NCBI RefSeq assembly: GCF_018860505.1
Contig: NZ_JAHKPU010000029.1
Span: forward strand, 16,149 to 80,148
From: Pacificibacter marinus
GTDB taxonomy: Bacteria > Pseudomonadota > Alphaproteobacteria > Rhodobacterales > Rhodobacteraceae
Length of the DNA stretch: 64,000 nt
Direction of reading: 5' to 3'
In this document: positions 18,638-28,155 of the stretch, piece by piece
Numbering within the stretch: position 1 is the first letter of the stretch
Layout of the letters: every line of letters begins with the position of its first letter
Position numbers and translations under genes: made by a program
Notes under the pieces: generated by a model
Database searches by the model: none
Told to the model about the DNA's origin: nothing
Seen by the model: only the letters and a program-made list of their open reading frames with translations

Positions 18638-19135
18638 ATGACTGAGACCAAAGGCGTTATTGAACAAAAACTGGAAGCACTCGGGCTGGCCCTTCCCCCT
18701 GCCCCGCGCCCCATCGGAAACTACCTGCCAGCCGTTCAGGTTGGAAATATGCTTTACGTGTCAGGCACTTTGGGCACGATCCGTGATGAAAACGACCAAG
18801 ACATCATGCCGATCAAAGGCAAACTCGGCGGCGAGTTGACGATTGCCCAAGGCTATGAATCTGCCAAACTGATGGCGCTGAACCACTTGGCTTTGATGAA
18901 GCTGGTTATCGGCGATTTGGACCGTATCGAACGCATCGTGAAAATGGTCGGTTACGTTAATTCCGCACCTGGTTTTACCGAAGCGCATCTGGTGATGAAC
19001 GGCGCGTCTGACCTGTACCTTGAACTGCTCGGCCCAGAGCGCGGCAAACATGCTCGCGCCGCTTTGTTCCAAAACGAACTTGGTTTGGACGCGCCAGTTG
19101 AGGCCGAAATGACGGTTCTGTTGAAATCAGAATGA
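18638..19135 (+). CDS. RidA/YjgF-family protein (paralogue 2)
   Basis: A 165-residue RidA-family protein of the same long subgroup as the one at 2212-2694, sharing an LGL.LP.AP N-terminus, VNSAPGF and the HAR motif with the conserved arginine. The frame opens at 18605, but GAGAGGA before the ATG at 18638 marks the start. Its 3' end overlaps the convergent LysR gene by 9 bases. A LysR-type box upstream suggests control by that regulator. Probable imine deaminase serving the amidase/amine catabolic genes that follow. Confidence 0.85.
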   Translation: MTETKGVIEQKLEALGLALPPAPRPIGNYLPAVQVGNMLYVSGTLGTIRDENDQDIMPIKGKLGGELTIAQGYESAKLMALNHLALMKLVIGDLDRIERIVKMVGYVNSAPGFTEAHLVMNGASDLYLELLGPERGKHARAALFQNELGLDAPVEAEMTVLLKSE

Positions 19136-20083
19136 AGATGGCGCCCAGCATATCTGTTGGGCGTCTTTAAGTGCCGCTTCATCCAAAGCCTCCCAAAGCG
19201 GAAACCTGTCCTCGGCGAACTTTGCAAACAGCTCAGTTGCTGGGGACAAGGCCCGTTGACGCCGCCGCGCGATCGACAATCGTCGATGCGCAAAGGCCGC
19301 GCATTGCAGGTTCACCGGTGCCAAAGTCCCGTTGGTCACCTCACCATAAACCCCCTGCAACGGCACGAACATCACCGCTTGCGTGCGCAGTGCATAGTTG
19401 CGCAGAAAGTTCAAAAGGTTGCTGCGCGCACAGGGGGACACGTCGGCCTTTGCCTTTTTCGCCACCCGTTTGACCAGTTGCGAAATGCCAAAACTGTCAT
19501 CTGGCAAGACATGGCGATACGTCAAAATATCGGCCAGTTCCACCGCACGCCCGTCACTGAGTGGGTGATCTGGCGGCACGAAAGCCATCAAGGGTTGGTG
19601 ATAATGGGCTGTGGTTTCAATCGCGTGGTGGTTTGAGAAATCATAGACAAAGCCGATGTCTGCTTCATAGCGGTCCAACGCATTCACCGTTTCATCCAAG
19701 CTGGCTACCGTGATGTCAAAGGTCACATCGGGATAGCTTTCGTTGAATTCGGTCAGGATATCAGGCAAGAAATTTTCGGTGATCCCCTCAACTGTGGTGA
19801 TGCGGATCACGCCGCGATGCAAGGCACGCAAATCATCGATATCGGAATGAACCAATTGTAGCTGCGCCTCAATTTTCAACCCGTGTTTCCAAAGCCGCTC
19901 GCCCGCTTCTGTCAGGCTCACCCCGTCAGATCGCCGGTCCAGCAGCACGCAATCCAATTCATGTTCCAGCGCAGAAATCTGGCGGCTGATGGCAGAGGCG
20001 GCAACATGTTGCCGCTCAGAAGCGCGTCGAATCGACTTACACTTTGCGACTTCCATAAAATACCTCAAACCGTTCAAATTCAT
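19127..20083 (-). CDS. LysR-family transcriptional regulator
   Basis: A 318-residue LysR regulator. The N-terminal winged helix-turn-helix (residues ~1-60) has ASERQHVAASAISRQISALE; the rest is the effector-binding domain (GVIRITTVEGITENFLPDIL). It is divergent from the TRAP-amidase operon and convergent with RidA 2. Matching T-N11-A palindromes in front of both neighbours make these its likely targets. The co-inducer is unknown. Confidence 0.92.
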   Translation of the reverse strand: MNLNGLRYFMEVAKCKSIRRASERQHVAASAISRQISALEHELDCVLLDRRSDGVSLTEAGERLWKHGLKIEAQLQLVHSDIDDLRALHRGVIRITTVEGITENFLPDILTEFNESYPDVTFDITVASLDETVNALDRYEADIGFVYDFSNHHAIETTAHYHQPLMAFVPPDHPLSDGRAVELADILTYRHVLPDDSFGISQLVKRVAKKAKADVSPCARSNLLNFLRNYALRTQAVMFVPLQGVYGEVTNGTLAPVNLQCAAFAHRRLSIARRRQRALSPATELFAKFAEDRFPLWEALDEAALKDAQQICWAPSSF

Positions 20084-20134
20084 AGCATTGCCCTATTTTT
20101 ATGCACAAAAACCGATCAACTCCTGCGCGCACCT

Positions 20135-20151
20135 GTTGCCAATTTGGCAAC
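20135..20151. promoter_or_regulatory. LysR-type box in the lysR-dctP intergenic region
   Basis: GTTGCCAA-T-TTGGCAAC, a perfect 17-bp palindrome containing TGCC-N5-GGCA (T-N11-A). It lies 52 bases upstream of the lysR start and 197 bases before dctP, in the usual place for autoregulation and divergent activation. Confidence 0.65.
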
Positions 20152-20347
20152 GCCCACGTCGCAAGTTAATGCTACCTTCTTCAAAATTTGCAATGCCATA
20201 GTTGGTCAACGAACGGGGCGTTTGTGGACTTTGAGCCCTCTAACCCTTGTTTGTTTTGTATTTGTGAATCTTCTGAACCGGCCCAAATGGGTCGCAAAAA
20301 AAGAAGAACACCGCGCGTCATCATCCTGTCCAACAAAGGAAAACTCA

Positions 20348-21325
20348 ATGAAACTGTTCTCCACCGCCTCCATCCTCGCGGCCTCAGTTCTGCTCACCAC
20401 CGCCGCCAACGCCCAAGAGGTCACATTGCGCCTTGGTCACACAGGCGCCCCAACGCACCACTATCAAACCATCTCAGAACTGTTTGCCGAAACCGTCAAA
20501 GAGCGTTCAAACGGCGAGATCCAGATCGACGTCTACCCTGCCGATCAACTGGGCAAGCAATTGGAAGCCGTCGAAGGCACGATGCTAGGCACGCAAGATA
20601 TCTTCCTTGTCTCAGACACTGTATTGTCGAATTGGGTACCAGATATGGGCATCTTGAATCTGCCGTTCATGTTCTCGTCGCTCGATGATGTGCACGAAGT
20701 TCTGGAAGGCCCAGTGGGAGATAAACTCGAAGCGAAAATGGCTGGCACCGGTGCAACTGTCATCGGCTGGTGGATGGGCGGTTTGCGCAACATCACCAAC
20801 AACGAGCAACCCATCACCGATCCATCCCAGCTTGAGGGCGTGAAAATCCGTGTGCCCGAAGGCGAAGTTTTTGTTGAAACGTTCAAGGCTATGGGCGCGA
20901 ATCCTGTGGTGATTTCATTTGGCGAGCTTTATTCCGCGTTGCAACTTGGCACGGCTGACGCCCAAGAAAACCCACCTGCGCATATCTTGACGCAGAAATT
21001 CTATGAGGTTCAGGCCTATACCTCTAAAACCTCGCATATCTACCTTGGCTCGCCTTTGATCATGAACGAAGCACTGCTTGAGTCTTTGTCTGATGAACAC
21101 CGAGCCATCATCTTAGACGCGGCCACAGAAATGGCTGGCGTGCATTTGAAAATGGTGAATGATCTGGAAGACGCCCAATGGGCCGAATTGGCCGCTTTGG
21201 GCAATCAAATCAACGAAGTCGACCCCGCGCCGTTCCAAGCTGCGACAGCCCCTGTGATTGAAATGTTCAAGAAAACGCTGGACGCTGATATCATCGAAGA
21301 AATCCAAGCCACATTGGCCGATTAA
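20348..21325 (+). CDS. dctP: TRAP transporter substrate-binding protein DctP (system 1)
   Basis: A 325-residue periplasmic DctP-family receptor. The signal peptide ends near residue 22 (TTAANAQE). The binding domain has GVKIRVPEGEVF with the conserved arginine that holds a substrate carboxylate, and DAQENPPAHI. The frame is open from 19883, but the signal peptide fixes the start at the ATG at 20348. First gene of dctP-dctQ-dctM-amidase. The substrate is not known; an amide- or amine-bearing organic acid is plausible from context. Confidence 0.92.
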   Translation: MKLFSTASILAASVLLTTAANAQEVTLRLGHTGAPTHHYQTISELFAETVKERSNGEIQIDVYPADQLGKQLEAVEGTMLGTQDIFLVSDTVLSNWVPDMGILNLPFMFSSLDDVHEVLEGPVGDKLEAKMAGTGATVIGWWMGGLRNITNNEQPITDPSQLEGVKIRVPEGEVFVETFKAMGANPVVISFGELYSALQLGTADAQENPPAHILTQKFYEVQAYTSKTSHIYLGSPLIMNEALLESLSDEHRAIILDAATEMAGVHLKMVNDLEDAQWAELAALGNQINEVDPAPFQAATAPVIEMFKKTLDADIIEEIQATLAD

Positions 21326-21379
21326 CCCAACTTGGCGCGCGAGGTATGATGCCCCCGCGCGCCAACAGGAAGGCTGCTT

Positions 21380-21853
21380 ATGAAATTCTTTGATCATTTG
21401 GACACGGCTGTCAGGATCGTTGCGGGCCTGTGTCTGTTCGCCGTGTTTGTATTGGTCACCGCACAGGTCGCCAGTCGGTTTTTGTTTAATTTCTCGCTTG
21501 CGGCCGCCAGTGAACTGTCGATCTACGCAATGATCTGGTCGGTGTTTTTAGGCGCAGCCGTCGCCTTTCGCTCAAACAGCCATATCGCGATGGATATCTT
21601 GAAAAACAAACTGCCCAAATCCGTTCAGGGCGTGGCCGATGTGGTGATCTTCATCTTATTGGCAGGGTTTTTGTGCCTGATCGCCACCGAAGGCTATGAC
21701 TTGGCCCTGCGCGCCATGCGCCAATCATCCCCTGCGGCCAAAATACCGGTTGGCTACATCACAATGGCGATCCCTGTTGGCTCGATCCTTGCGCTGATCT
21801 TTTTGACAGAACAAAAACTGCGCCCGTTTTTTAAGGACAAACGCCATGACTGA
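21380..21853 (+). CDS. dctQ: TRAP transporter small permease DctQ (system 1)
   Basis: A 157-residue DctQ-type membrane protein with four predicted helices; ASELSIYAMIWSVFLGAA and FRSNSHIAMDIL match the family. CAGGAAGG precedes the ATG. It overlaps dctM by 8 bases. Confidence 0.9.
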   Translation: MKFFDHLDTAVRIVAGLCLFAVFVLVTAQVASRFLFNFSLAAASELSIYAMIWSVFLGAAVAFRSNSHIAMDILKNKLPKSVQGVADVVIFILLAGFLCLIATEGYDLALRAMRQSSPAAKIPVGYITMAIPVGSILALIFLTEQKLRPFFKDKRHD

Positions 21854-23108
21854 AATCCTGTTTCTGGCCCTCTTTGCGCTTTTGCTGATGGGTGTGCCTG
21901 TCGCCTTTTCCCTTGGCATCGCCTCGGTCGCGGCCTTGTATTTTGGCAGCTCCATCCCGATGCTCATCGTGCCACAAAAGCTGTTCAATGGTCTCAATTC
22001 CTTTCCCTTTCTAGCGATCCCGCTGTTTTTGCTCGCGGGCAATATCATGGCCGCCGCACAGATATCCGAACGGCTGGTGAAACTTTCGGGCCTTGCTTTG
22101 GGCCGTTATCCTGGCGGGCTGGCGCAAATGTCCACTGGGGCATCTGCCTTTTTCGGCGCGATCTCTGGCTCGGCACCTGCAACCACCTCGGCCATTGGCT
22201 CAATTTTAATCCCGTCCATGGTCAAACGCGGCTATGCGCCCGCCTTTGCTGGCGCGGTTGTTGCCTCATCCGGCGCGTTGGGTTTGATCATTCCCCCCAG
22301 CCTGACCATGGTGATTTACGGCACCATCGCAGATGTCTCTATCGGTGATCTGTTTATCGCGGGCATTTTACCGGGGATCGTGATCGCCTGCGCCTTGGGC
22401 GTGGTGAATTACATTATGGCGAAACGCCTTGGACTGTCAGGCGAACCGGTCAGCCCCGATATGCGCCCCCGCAAAGTGATCGCTGAAAGCAGTCTGGCCT
22501 TGGTCATGCCGTTGATCATTCTGGGCGGCATTTACGGCGGTATCTTTACCCCCACGGAATCTGCCGCTGTCGCCTGTCTCTACGGGTTGATTGTGGGCAT
22601 GTTCGTTTACCGGTCTATTTCGTTCAAATCGCTGGGGCCTATTTTTATCGACACAGCCATCAGTTCGGCGATTGTCATGTATCTGATGGGCACGGCCAAC
22701 GCCTTTTCCTATATCATAACCGCCGAACAAGTGCCGCAGGCCTTGGCTGCATCGATTTTAGAGTTCAGCTCGAACCCCACATTGATCATGGTGATGATCC
22801 TTGCATTGCTTTTGCTTGCTGGCACGTTTTTGGACAATGTCGCGGCGCTGGTGCTGTTGGTGCCAACTTTGGGCACCTTGATTTTGGCCGTGGGCATTGA
22901 TCCGATTTATTTTGGTGTTTTCACCGTCATCGCCTTGGCTGTTGGCAATTTCACCCCGCCTGTAGGGTTGAATCTGTTCATCGCCGCCCGCTTGTCGAAA
23001 TCGCGCATGGAAGACATTTCCAAAAGCGCGCTGCCCTATATAGGCGCTTATCTGGTGGTGCTTATCCTGCTGATCCTTTTTCCCAAAGTCATCACGCTGT
23101 TTGTGTGA
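21846..23108 (+). CDS. dctM: TRAP transporter large permease DctM (system 1)
   Basis: A 420-residue DctM permease of the ion-transporter superfamily, with about 12 membrane segments. Typical motifs are FPFLAIPLFLLAGNIM near residue 55, GAISGSAPATTSAIGSILIP near 105, GLIIPPSLTMVIYG and FTPTESAAVACLYG. It is the ion-coupled channel of the TRAP system. An amidase follows after 24 bases. Confidence 0.93.
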   Translation: MTEILFLALFALLLMGVPVAFSLGIASVAALYFGSSIPMLIVPQKLFNGLNSFPFLAIPLFLLAGNIMAAAQISERLVKLSGLALGRYPGGLAQMSTGASAFFGAISGSAPATTSAIGSILIPSMVKRGYAPAFAGAVVASSGALGLIIPPSLTMVIYGTIADVSIGDLFIAGILPGIVIACALGVVNYIMAKRLGLSGEPVSPDMRPRKVIAESSLALVMPLIILGGIYGGIFTPTESAAVACLYGLIVGMFVYRSISFKSLGPIFIDTAISSAIVMYLMGTANAFSYIITAEQVPQALAASILEFSSNPTLIMVMILALLLLAGTFLDNVAALVLLVPTLGTLILAVGIDPIYFGVFTVIALAVGNFTPPVGLNLFIAARLSKSRMEDISKSALPYIGAYLVVLILLILFPKVITLFV

Positions 23109-23132
23109 CCTTTCAAATTCTCGGAGCCTAAA

Positions 23133-24491
23133 TTGAACACCGAACTCACATCTGTCAGCGCCACCACTTTGGCCGCACGCCTTGCGTCTGGCGAATTGAC
23201 ATCCCAAGCGCTGGTTGAAGCCTGCTTTGCCGCCATCAAAGCCCATAACGATGACGCGGTTTTCATCACGCTCACAAAAGAATCCGCCATCAAAGCCGCC
23301 AAAGACAGTGATGCCCGCCGCAAGGCTGGCAAGCCGCTCAGCGAATGGGACGGTATTCCAGTGGCATGGAAAGATTTGGTCGACATCCCCGACACACCAA
23401 CAACCGCCGCCAGCGCGGTTTACGAAAATGCGCCCGCCCCCACACAAGGCGCTGTTATCTATGACAATTGCACCAAAGCAGGGTTGATCTGCATCGGCAA
23501 AACCAACCTGTCGGAATTTGCCTACTCTGGCCTTGGGTTGAACCCGCATTTCGGAACACCCGTAAACCCGCATTCCACCGACACGCCCTTGGCCCCTGGG
23601 GGGTCTTCCGCTGGGTCTGCCGTGGCGGTTGCTGCCTCTTTGGTTCCGCTGGCCATTGGCACAGATACCGCTGGTTCCGTGCGGGTGCCCGCCTCTTTTT
23701 GCGGCATCACAGGGTTCAAATCCAGCCAAGCCCATTACGACAAAACGGGTATTTTTCCATTGTCCGAAAGCCTGGATTCTGTTGGCAGTTTCGCGCATTG
23801 CGTGGACGATATCATCACCTTCGACGCCATTTTGCGCAGCGAGGCTCCGCAAGCCATGCCAGTCATCTCATCTGACAAACCAAACCTGATTGTGCCAACA
23901 GATGTTGTGCTAAACGGTTTGGACACAGAAGTTGCCGATTGCTTTGAAGCCGCGTTAGAGACGCTGTCACAAGCAGGCTATACCATCACACGGCAAGCCT
24001 TTCCGATTTTCACCGAAGTGGCAGAGCTGTTCGCCAAACACGGCACATTAACAGTGGCTGAGGCCGCAACGGTGCACAAAGATTTGCTGGCAAGTCCTGA
24101 TGCGGCCAAGATGGATCAGCGCGTGTTTGAGCGCATGAAAACCGCCGCGCAATTCTCGGCCCAAGACTACATCCAACTGCAATGGGACCGCGCCCGTTTG
24201 GAAGCGGCTGTCACCCAGACCCTTGGTCACGATATATTGGTTTGTCCTAGTGTCGCGATCACCGCCCCTGCCATCGCAGAATTGGACGCCGACACAGATC
24301 ACTTTGCACGTACAAATTTGCTGGCTTTGCGCAACACCATGTTGGGGAATTATCTGGGCATGCCCGGCGTCAACATCCCCGCTGGGCACGCCCAAAACGG
24401 CGCGCCAATCGGTGTGCTGTTTTCTATGGCCACCTCTTTGGATATAGAATTGCTGCAACACTGCCGTGCGATTGAGACCACGTTGCGCTAA
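23133..24491 (+). CDS. Amidase (amidase-signature family)
   Basis: A 452-residue amidase-signature hydrolase. The catalytic lysine is in PVAWKDLVD (about residue 77) and the serine-rich signature is GGSSAGSAVAVAASLVPLA (about 151-169) followed by GTDTAGSVR, giving the Lys-cisSer-Ser triad. It starts with TTG behind CGGAG. It is the last gene of the TRAP operon, so it probably deamidates the imported substrate or a metabolite of it. GatA is unlikely because gatB/C are absent. Confidence 0.9.
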   Translation: MNTELTSVSATTLAARLASGELTSQALVEACFAAIKAHNDDAVFITLTKESAIKAAKDSDARRKAGKPLSEWDGIPVAWKDLVDIPDTPTTAASAVYENAPAPTQGAVIYDNCTKAGLICIGKTNLSEFAYSGLGLNPHFGTPVNPHSTDTPLAPGGSSAGSAVAVAASLVPLAIGTDTAGSVRVPASFCGITGFKSSQAHYDKTGIFPLSESLDSVGSFAHCVDDIITFDAILRSEAPQAMPVISSDKPNLIVPTDVVLNGLDTEVADCFEAALETLSQAGYTITRQAFPIFTEVAELFAKHGTLTVAEAATVHKDLLASPDAAKMDQRVFERMKTAAQFSAQDYIQLQWDRARLEAAVTQTLGHDILVCPSVAITAPAIAELDADTDHFARTNLLALRNTMLGNYLGMPGVNIPAGHAQNGAPIGVLFSMATSLDIELLQHCRAIETTLR

Positions 24492-24530
24492 CAGTCAGAC
24501 ACTGCACGTTCAAAACTTTACCTCGACCCG

Positions 24531-24561
24531 AAACCGCTGCGTATCGCCACGCTGCGGTTTT
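24531..24561 (+). terminator. Hairpin after the amidase gene
   Basis: AAACCGCTGCG (24531-24541) pairs with CGCTGCGGTTT (24550-24560), with one T-T mismatch. Only four Ts follow the stem, so the terminator is weak or leaky. Confidence 0.5.
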
Positions 24562-24663
24562 GGCGTATAAGGACGCAGCTTGCAGTGATCACACGTTGCA
24601 AGACACCGCCAGTTCGTTCAACGATGCCCCAAACAGACGATCAACCTTTCAGGAGCCCCTGAC

Positions 24664-26052
24664 GTGACAACGCGTAAGTCGAAAAAAACCCCCTCTTACT
24701 GGACCAATGATCTATCAGATGCGTTCAAAGATTACCTAGACGGGCGCGGGCTTGATGAGGTCGAACTCATCATATCTGATATCGCGGGCACATCACGCGG
24801 CAAGGCCATGCCCGCCTATAAGTTCGAGCCAAGCGAGTCGTTCTATTTGCCGATCTCTCTGTTTTATCAAACGATTTCTGGGGCCTATGTCGACATGGAC
24901 ATCGAAAACCAGTGGTTTGAACACGACGTGACCTTGGTCGCCGATATGTCCACAGCCTGCGCGATCCCTTGGGGCGACGACGCCTCCGTGCAAGTGATCT
25001 GCGATATGAAAACCCGCGAAGGCACACCGCTATCCGTGGCTCCGCGCAACGTGCTGCGCCGCGTTTTGGACCTATATGATGCCGCGGGATGGACCCCCGT
25101 TGTCGCCCCTGAGCTTGAATTTTATCTCACAAAACCAAATGTGGACCCCACCGAAGCCATCGAGCCGCCCATCGGACGCACGGGGCGTCAATGCGTGGGC
25201 AGTCAGGTCTATTCGATGGCCGCCGTTGACGAATTTGGCCCTGTGATCGACACGATTTATGACTTTGCCGAAGCTCAAGGCCTGCGCATCGACACCGTGA
25301 TTCAAGAAGGCGGCGCGGGCCAAGTCGAGGTGAACTTGCTGCATGGCAATCCACTTGAACTGGCCGATCAAGTGTTTTTTTTCAAACGCACCATCCGCGA
25401 GGCCGCGCTGAAAAACGGCATGTTCGCCACCTTCATGGCCAAACCCATGCGCGATGAACCGGGCAGCGCGATGCATCTGCATCAATCGATCATCGACAGT
25501 AAAACCGGTCAAAACATTTTCTCAGATGACGACGGCAATCCAACAGAGGCTTTCGAGCATTTCATCGGTGGGTCGCAAATTTACACCATGCAAGCCGTGC
25601 CGCTTTTGGCCCCCTATGTGAATTCCTATCGTCGGATCACGATCGGCGGGCAATCCGCGCCCTCGAACCTTGAATGGGCGGCAGACAATCGCACCACGGG
25701 CCTGCGCGTGCCTCATTCCGGTCCTGCGGCGCGGCGGTTGGAAAACCGTGTGATCGGCATGGATTGCAACCCCTATCTGGCCATCGCGGCCTCGCTGGCT
25801 TGTGGGTATCTGGGGCTTGTAAACAAGATCAAACCCCGCCCCGCCGCCACCAAAGAGGTCTGGGAAACAGAGCACCCCTTGCCGTACACCCTTGGGATGG
25901 CCTTGGATCTGTTTGAAGAGGCAGATGAGCTATGGCAGGTTCTCGGCCAAGAGTTCTGCCAGCTGTTCCTTGATCTAAAACGCGCAGAGAACGAAGAATA
26001 TCAGCGCGAAATTTCCCCTTGGGAACGCCAACACCTTTTGCTGAACGTGTAG
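24664..26052 (+). CDS. Glutamine synthetase-like ligase (PuuA type), copy 1
   Basis: A 462-residue glutamine-synthetase-fold enzyme. The N-terminal beta-grasp has ISDIAGTSRGKAMP; the catalytic domain has PELEFYL, EGGAGQVEVNL, MAKPM and AMHLHQS for metal and ATP binding, and NRTTGLRVPHSGPAARR near 340. Such proteins gamma-glutamylate amines (PuuA for putrescine, GlnA3/GmaS-like for others). It starts with GTG, eight bases after AGGAG. A PuuB-like oxidase follows after 3 bases, strongly favouring a gamma-glutamyl-amine route over nitrogen assimilation by true GlnA. Confidence 0.88.
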   Translation: MTTRKSKKTPSYWTNDLSDAFKDYLDGRGLDEVELIISDIAGTSRGKAMPAYKFEPSESFYLPISLFYQTISGAYVDMDIENQWFEHDVTLVADMSTACAIPWGDDASVQVICDMKTREGTPLSVAPRNVLRRVLDLYDAAGWTPVVAPELEFYLTKPNVDPTEAIEPPIGRTGRQCVGSQVYSMAAVDEFGPVIDTIYDFAEAQGLRIDTVIQEGGAGQVEVNLLHGNPLELADQVFFFKRTIREAALKNGMFATFMAKPMRDEPGSAMHLHQSIIDSKTGQNIFSDDDGNPTEAFEHFIGGSQIYTMQAVPLLAPYVNSYRRITIGGQSAPSNLEWAADNRTTGLRVPHSGPAARRLENRVIGMDCNPYLAIAASLACGYLGLVNKIKPRPAATKEVWETEHPLPYTLGMALDLFEEADELWQVLGQEFCQLFLDLKRAENEEYQREISPWERQHLLLNV

Positions 26053-26055
26053 CCC

Positions 26056-27360
26056 ATGAACCTGCTAACGATCAACGACACGGCGGGGGCCTATCCCCCG
26101 TCTTATTATGCACGCGACATCGACCCAATCCCCAATGCTGGGCCTGCCCAAGGGGATATTCACTGCGATGTCTGTGTGATCGGCGGCGGCTTCACCGGCC
26201 TGTCGACAGCACTGCATTTGGCAAAACGTGGCTACTCTGTGCACCTGATGGAAGCGCAGCGCATCGGATTTGGCGCGACGGGGCGCAATGGGGGGCAGGT
26301 CGGCCAAGGTCAACGGCTTGACCAAGACACGTTAGAACAAATGTTCGGCGGGACGCGGGCAAAAGATCTTTGGACCATCGGCACCCATGCCTCGGATTTG
26401 GTGCGCAAACTGGCCCAATCCGATTTGGTACAGGCAGACTTTCACCCCGGTTTGTTGTACGTCAACCACCGCGAACGTTATGACGCCACATCCCGCGCTT
26501 ATGTCGCTAAGATGAACGACACATATGGCTATAATCAAATGTCGTTTTTAGACCGCGATCAAGTGCAAGATTTGGTCAAATCCTCGGCCTATTTTGGCGG
26601 CACCTATGACACAGGCGGCGGTCACATTGACCCACTGCAATTCGCCTTTGGCTTGGCCCGTATGGCGCAAGCAGCCGGCGCAATCCTGCATGAAAACAGT
26701 CAGGTGACAGAAATCAAACACGGGTCCAACGTGACCCTGCGCACCAAAGAGGCGCGCATCCGTGCGAAATATGTTGTGATGTGTTGCAACGGCTATATCG
26801 GAGATTTGCACGATGACGTATCGCGCCGTGTCATGCCGATCAACAATTACATCGTCGCGACAGAACCTTTGTCAGACGCAGAGCGCGCAGCCGTTTTGCC
26901 CCAAAACATCGCCGTCGCCGACAGCAAGTTCGTCGTGAATTACTACCGTTTCAGCGATGACAACCGCATGTTGTTTGGCGGCACCGAAACCTATGGCTAC
27001 CGCTTCCCCAAAGACATCGCCCGCCAAGTGCGCAAACCGATGCGCAAGATCTTTCCCCAACTCAAAGACGTCAAAATCGACTACGCTTGGGGCGGCACTT
27101 TGGGCATCACCATGAACCGGATGCCGCATTATGCCACCTACGGCACCGGCAATATCCTAAGCCTATCTGGGTTTTCAGGATCAGGCGTGGCCATGGGCAC
27201 CCTATCCGGTCAAATTGCCGCCGAGATGATATCAGGTCAGGCCGAGCGTTTCGATATTATGGCCAATCTGCCCAGCCCGCAGTTTCCAGGCGGGCCAAAA
27301 ATGCGTCAACCGCTGCTTGTTCTTGCGATGCTTTGGTATGGGCTGCGCGACAGGCTTTAG
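26056..27360 (+). CDS. FAD-dependent amine oxidoreductase (PuuB/DadA type), copy 1
   Basis: A 434-residue DAO-family flavoprotein. The FAD motif is IGGGFTGLSTALHLAKRGY at about residues 42-60, followed by FGATGRNGGQV; the C-terminal SGFSGSGVAMG completes the FAD fold. PuuB oxidises gamma-glutamyl-putrescine to the aldehyde; this enzyme probably acts on the product of the preceding ligase. Tight 3-base spacing indicates co-expression. Convergent with the GntR gene downstream. Confidence 0.88.
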   Translation: MNLLTINDTAGAYPPSYYARDIDPIPNAGPAQGDIHCDVCVIGGGFTGLSTALHLAKRGYSVHLMEAQRIGFGATGRNGGQVGQGQRLDQDTLEQMFGGTRAKDLWTIGTHASDLVRKLAQSDLVQADFHPGLLYVNHRERYDATSRAYVAKMNDTYGYNQMSFLDRDQVQDLVKSSAYFGGTYDTGGGHIDPLQFAFGLARMAQAAGAILHENSQVTEIKHGSNVTLRTKEARIRAKYVVMCCNGYIGDLHDDVSRRVMPINNYIVATEPLSDAERAAVLPQNIAVADSKFVVNYYRFSDDNRMLFGGTETYGYRFPKDIARQVRKPMRKIFPQLKDVKIDYAWGGTLGITMNRMPHYATYGTGNILSLSGFSGSGVAMGTLSGQIAAEMISGQAERFDIMANLPSPQFPGGPKMRQPLLVLAMLWYGLRDRL

Positions 27361-27366
27361 CGTGAT

Positions 27367-28050
27367 TTACCGCTGGGCGCGTCGTTCAATCAAAGCGCGT
27401 CCGGCAGACACCAAGCCATTCTGGATGTCATTCTCAATCGCCAAGGTCAAAGCCTCAGACGCGCGATCCATCAATGCTTCAAGGATGGCCTTGTGGTCAT
27501 CCATCACATAAAATTCACCCACATCCGAGATCAATTCACGCTGGAACGGCCCAAGTTGCAGCCAGATGCTTTCGATCAGCGGCAAAGACGTCAAATCAGG
27601 GTTCGCGCCATATAATGCACGATGAAATTTGTGGTTCAGGCAGATCATCCGATCATAATCCCGCCGAGAAATCGCCGCGTCCATTTCGTCGTCAATGACG
27701 CGCAACTCACCGATCACAATATCCGAAATATACGGCAAGGCCCGCAGCCCTGCATGACACTCCAAAACCAACCGTGTCGACACGAGATCTTCAAATCGAC
27801 CTGCGCTCATTTCAGGAATCAGCATTCGACGATTGTCTTGGGCCTCGACTGCCTGTTCAGAATTTAATCGGCGCAAGGCCTCACGAATCGGGGTCGCGGA
27901 AAGGCCCATCACATCCGCCAAACCGCGCATTGTCAGCGATGCGCCCGTCGGAATAGCCCCCACCATAATCGCATTGCGCAAGCGCATATACACATATTCT
28001 TGGCTGGTCAGCCCCTCGCCGCCTTCAAATTCTGGAACTTCAAAGCTCAT
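27367..28050 (-). CDS. GntR-family regulator, FCD type
   Basis: About 227 residues. The N-terminal winged helix has LTMRGLADVMGLSATPIREALRRL; the C-terminal FCD domain has RLVLECHAG, NHKFHRALYG and a metal-binding His set. An upstream frame extends to 28122, but AGG before the ATG at 28050 suggests that start. Divergent from the second PuuA/PuuB pair, which it most likely controls. Confidence 0.9.
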   Translation of the reverse strand: MSFEVPEFEGGEGLTSQEYVYMRLRNAIMVGAIPTGASLTMRGLADVMGLSATPIREALRRLNSEQAVEAQDNRRMLIPEMSAGRFEDLVSTRLVLECHAGLRALPYISDIVIGELRVIDDEMDAAISRRDYDRMICLNHKFHRALYGANPDLTSLPLIESIWLQLGPFQRELISDVGEFYVMDDHKAILEALMDRASEALTLAIENDIQNGLVSAGRALIERRAQR

Positions 28051-28096
28051 ATATCGACCTGATCCTTTTGTGCCTGTCGCCAGACTAGAATTGAGT

Positions 28097-28110
28097 TTGA
28101 CATAAGTCAA
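28097..28110. promoter_or_regulatory. Palindrome in the gntR-ligase 2 intergenic region
   Basis: TTGAC-ATAA-GTCAA, perfect 5-bp arms, midway between the divergent GntR (28050) and ligase 2 (28156) starts. A second, imperfect AT-rich palindrome (ATTAAATG...CATTTTAAT) lies about 20 bases further on. Candidate GntR sites. Confidence 0.45.
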
Positions 28111-28155
28111 CAAAGGTGTCACAAAATATTAAATGCTATCACATTTTAATAAAGG

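Noticed and set aside
22758..23852. 364-codon frame opposite dctM and the amidase
   Set aside because: Spans two real genes on the other strand and has no domain features.
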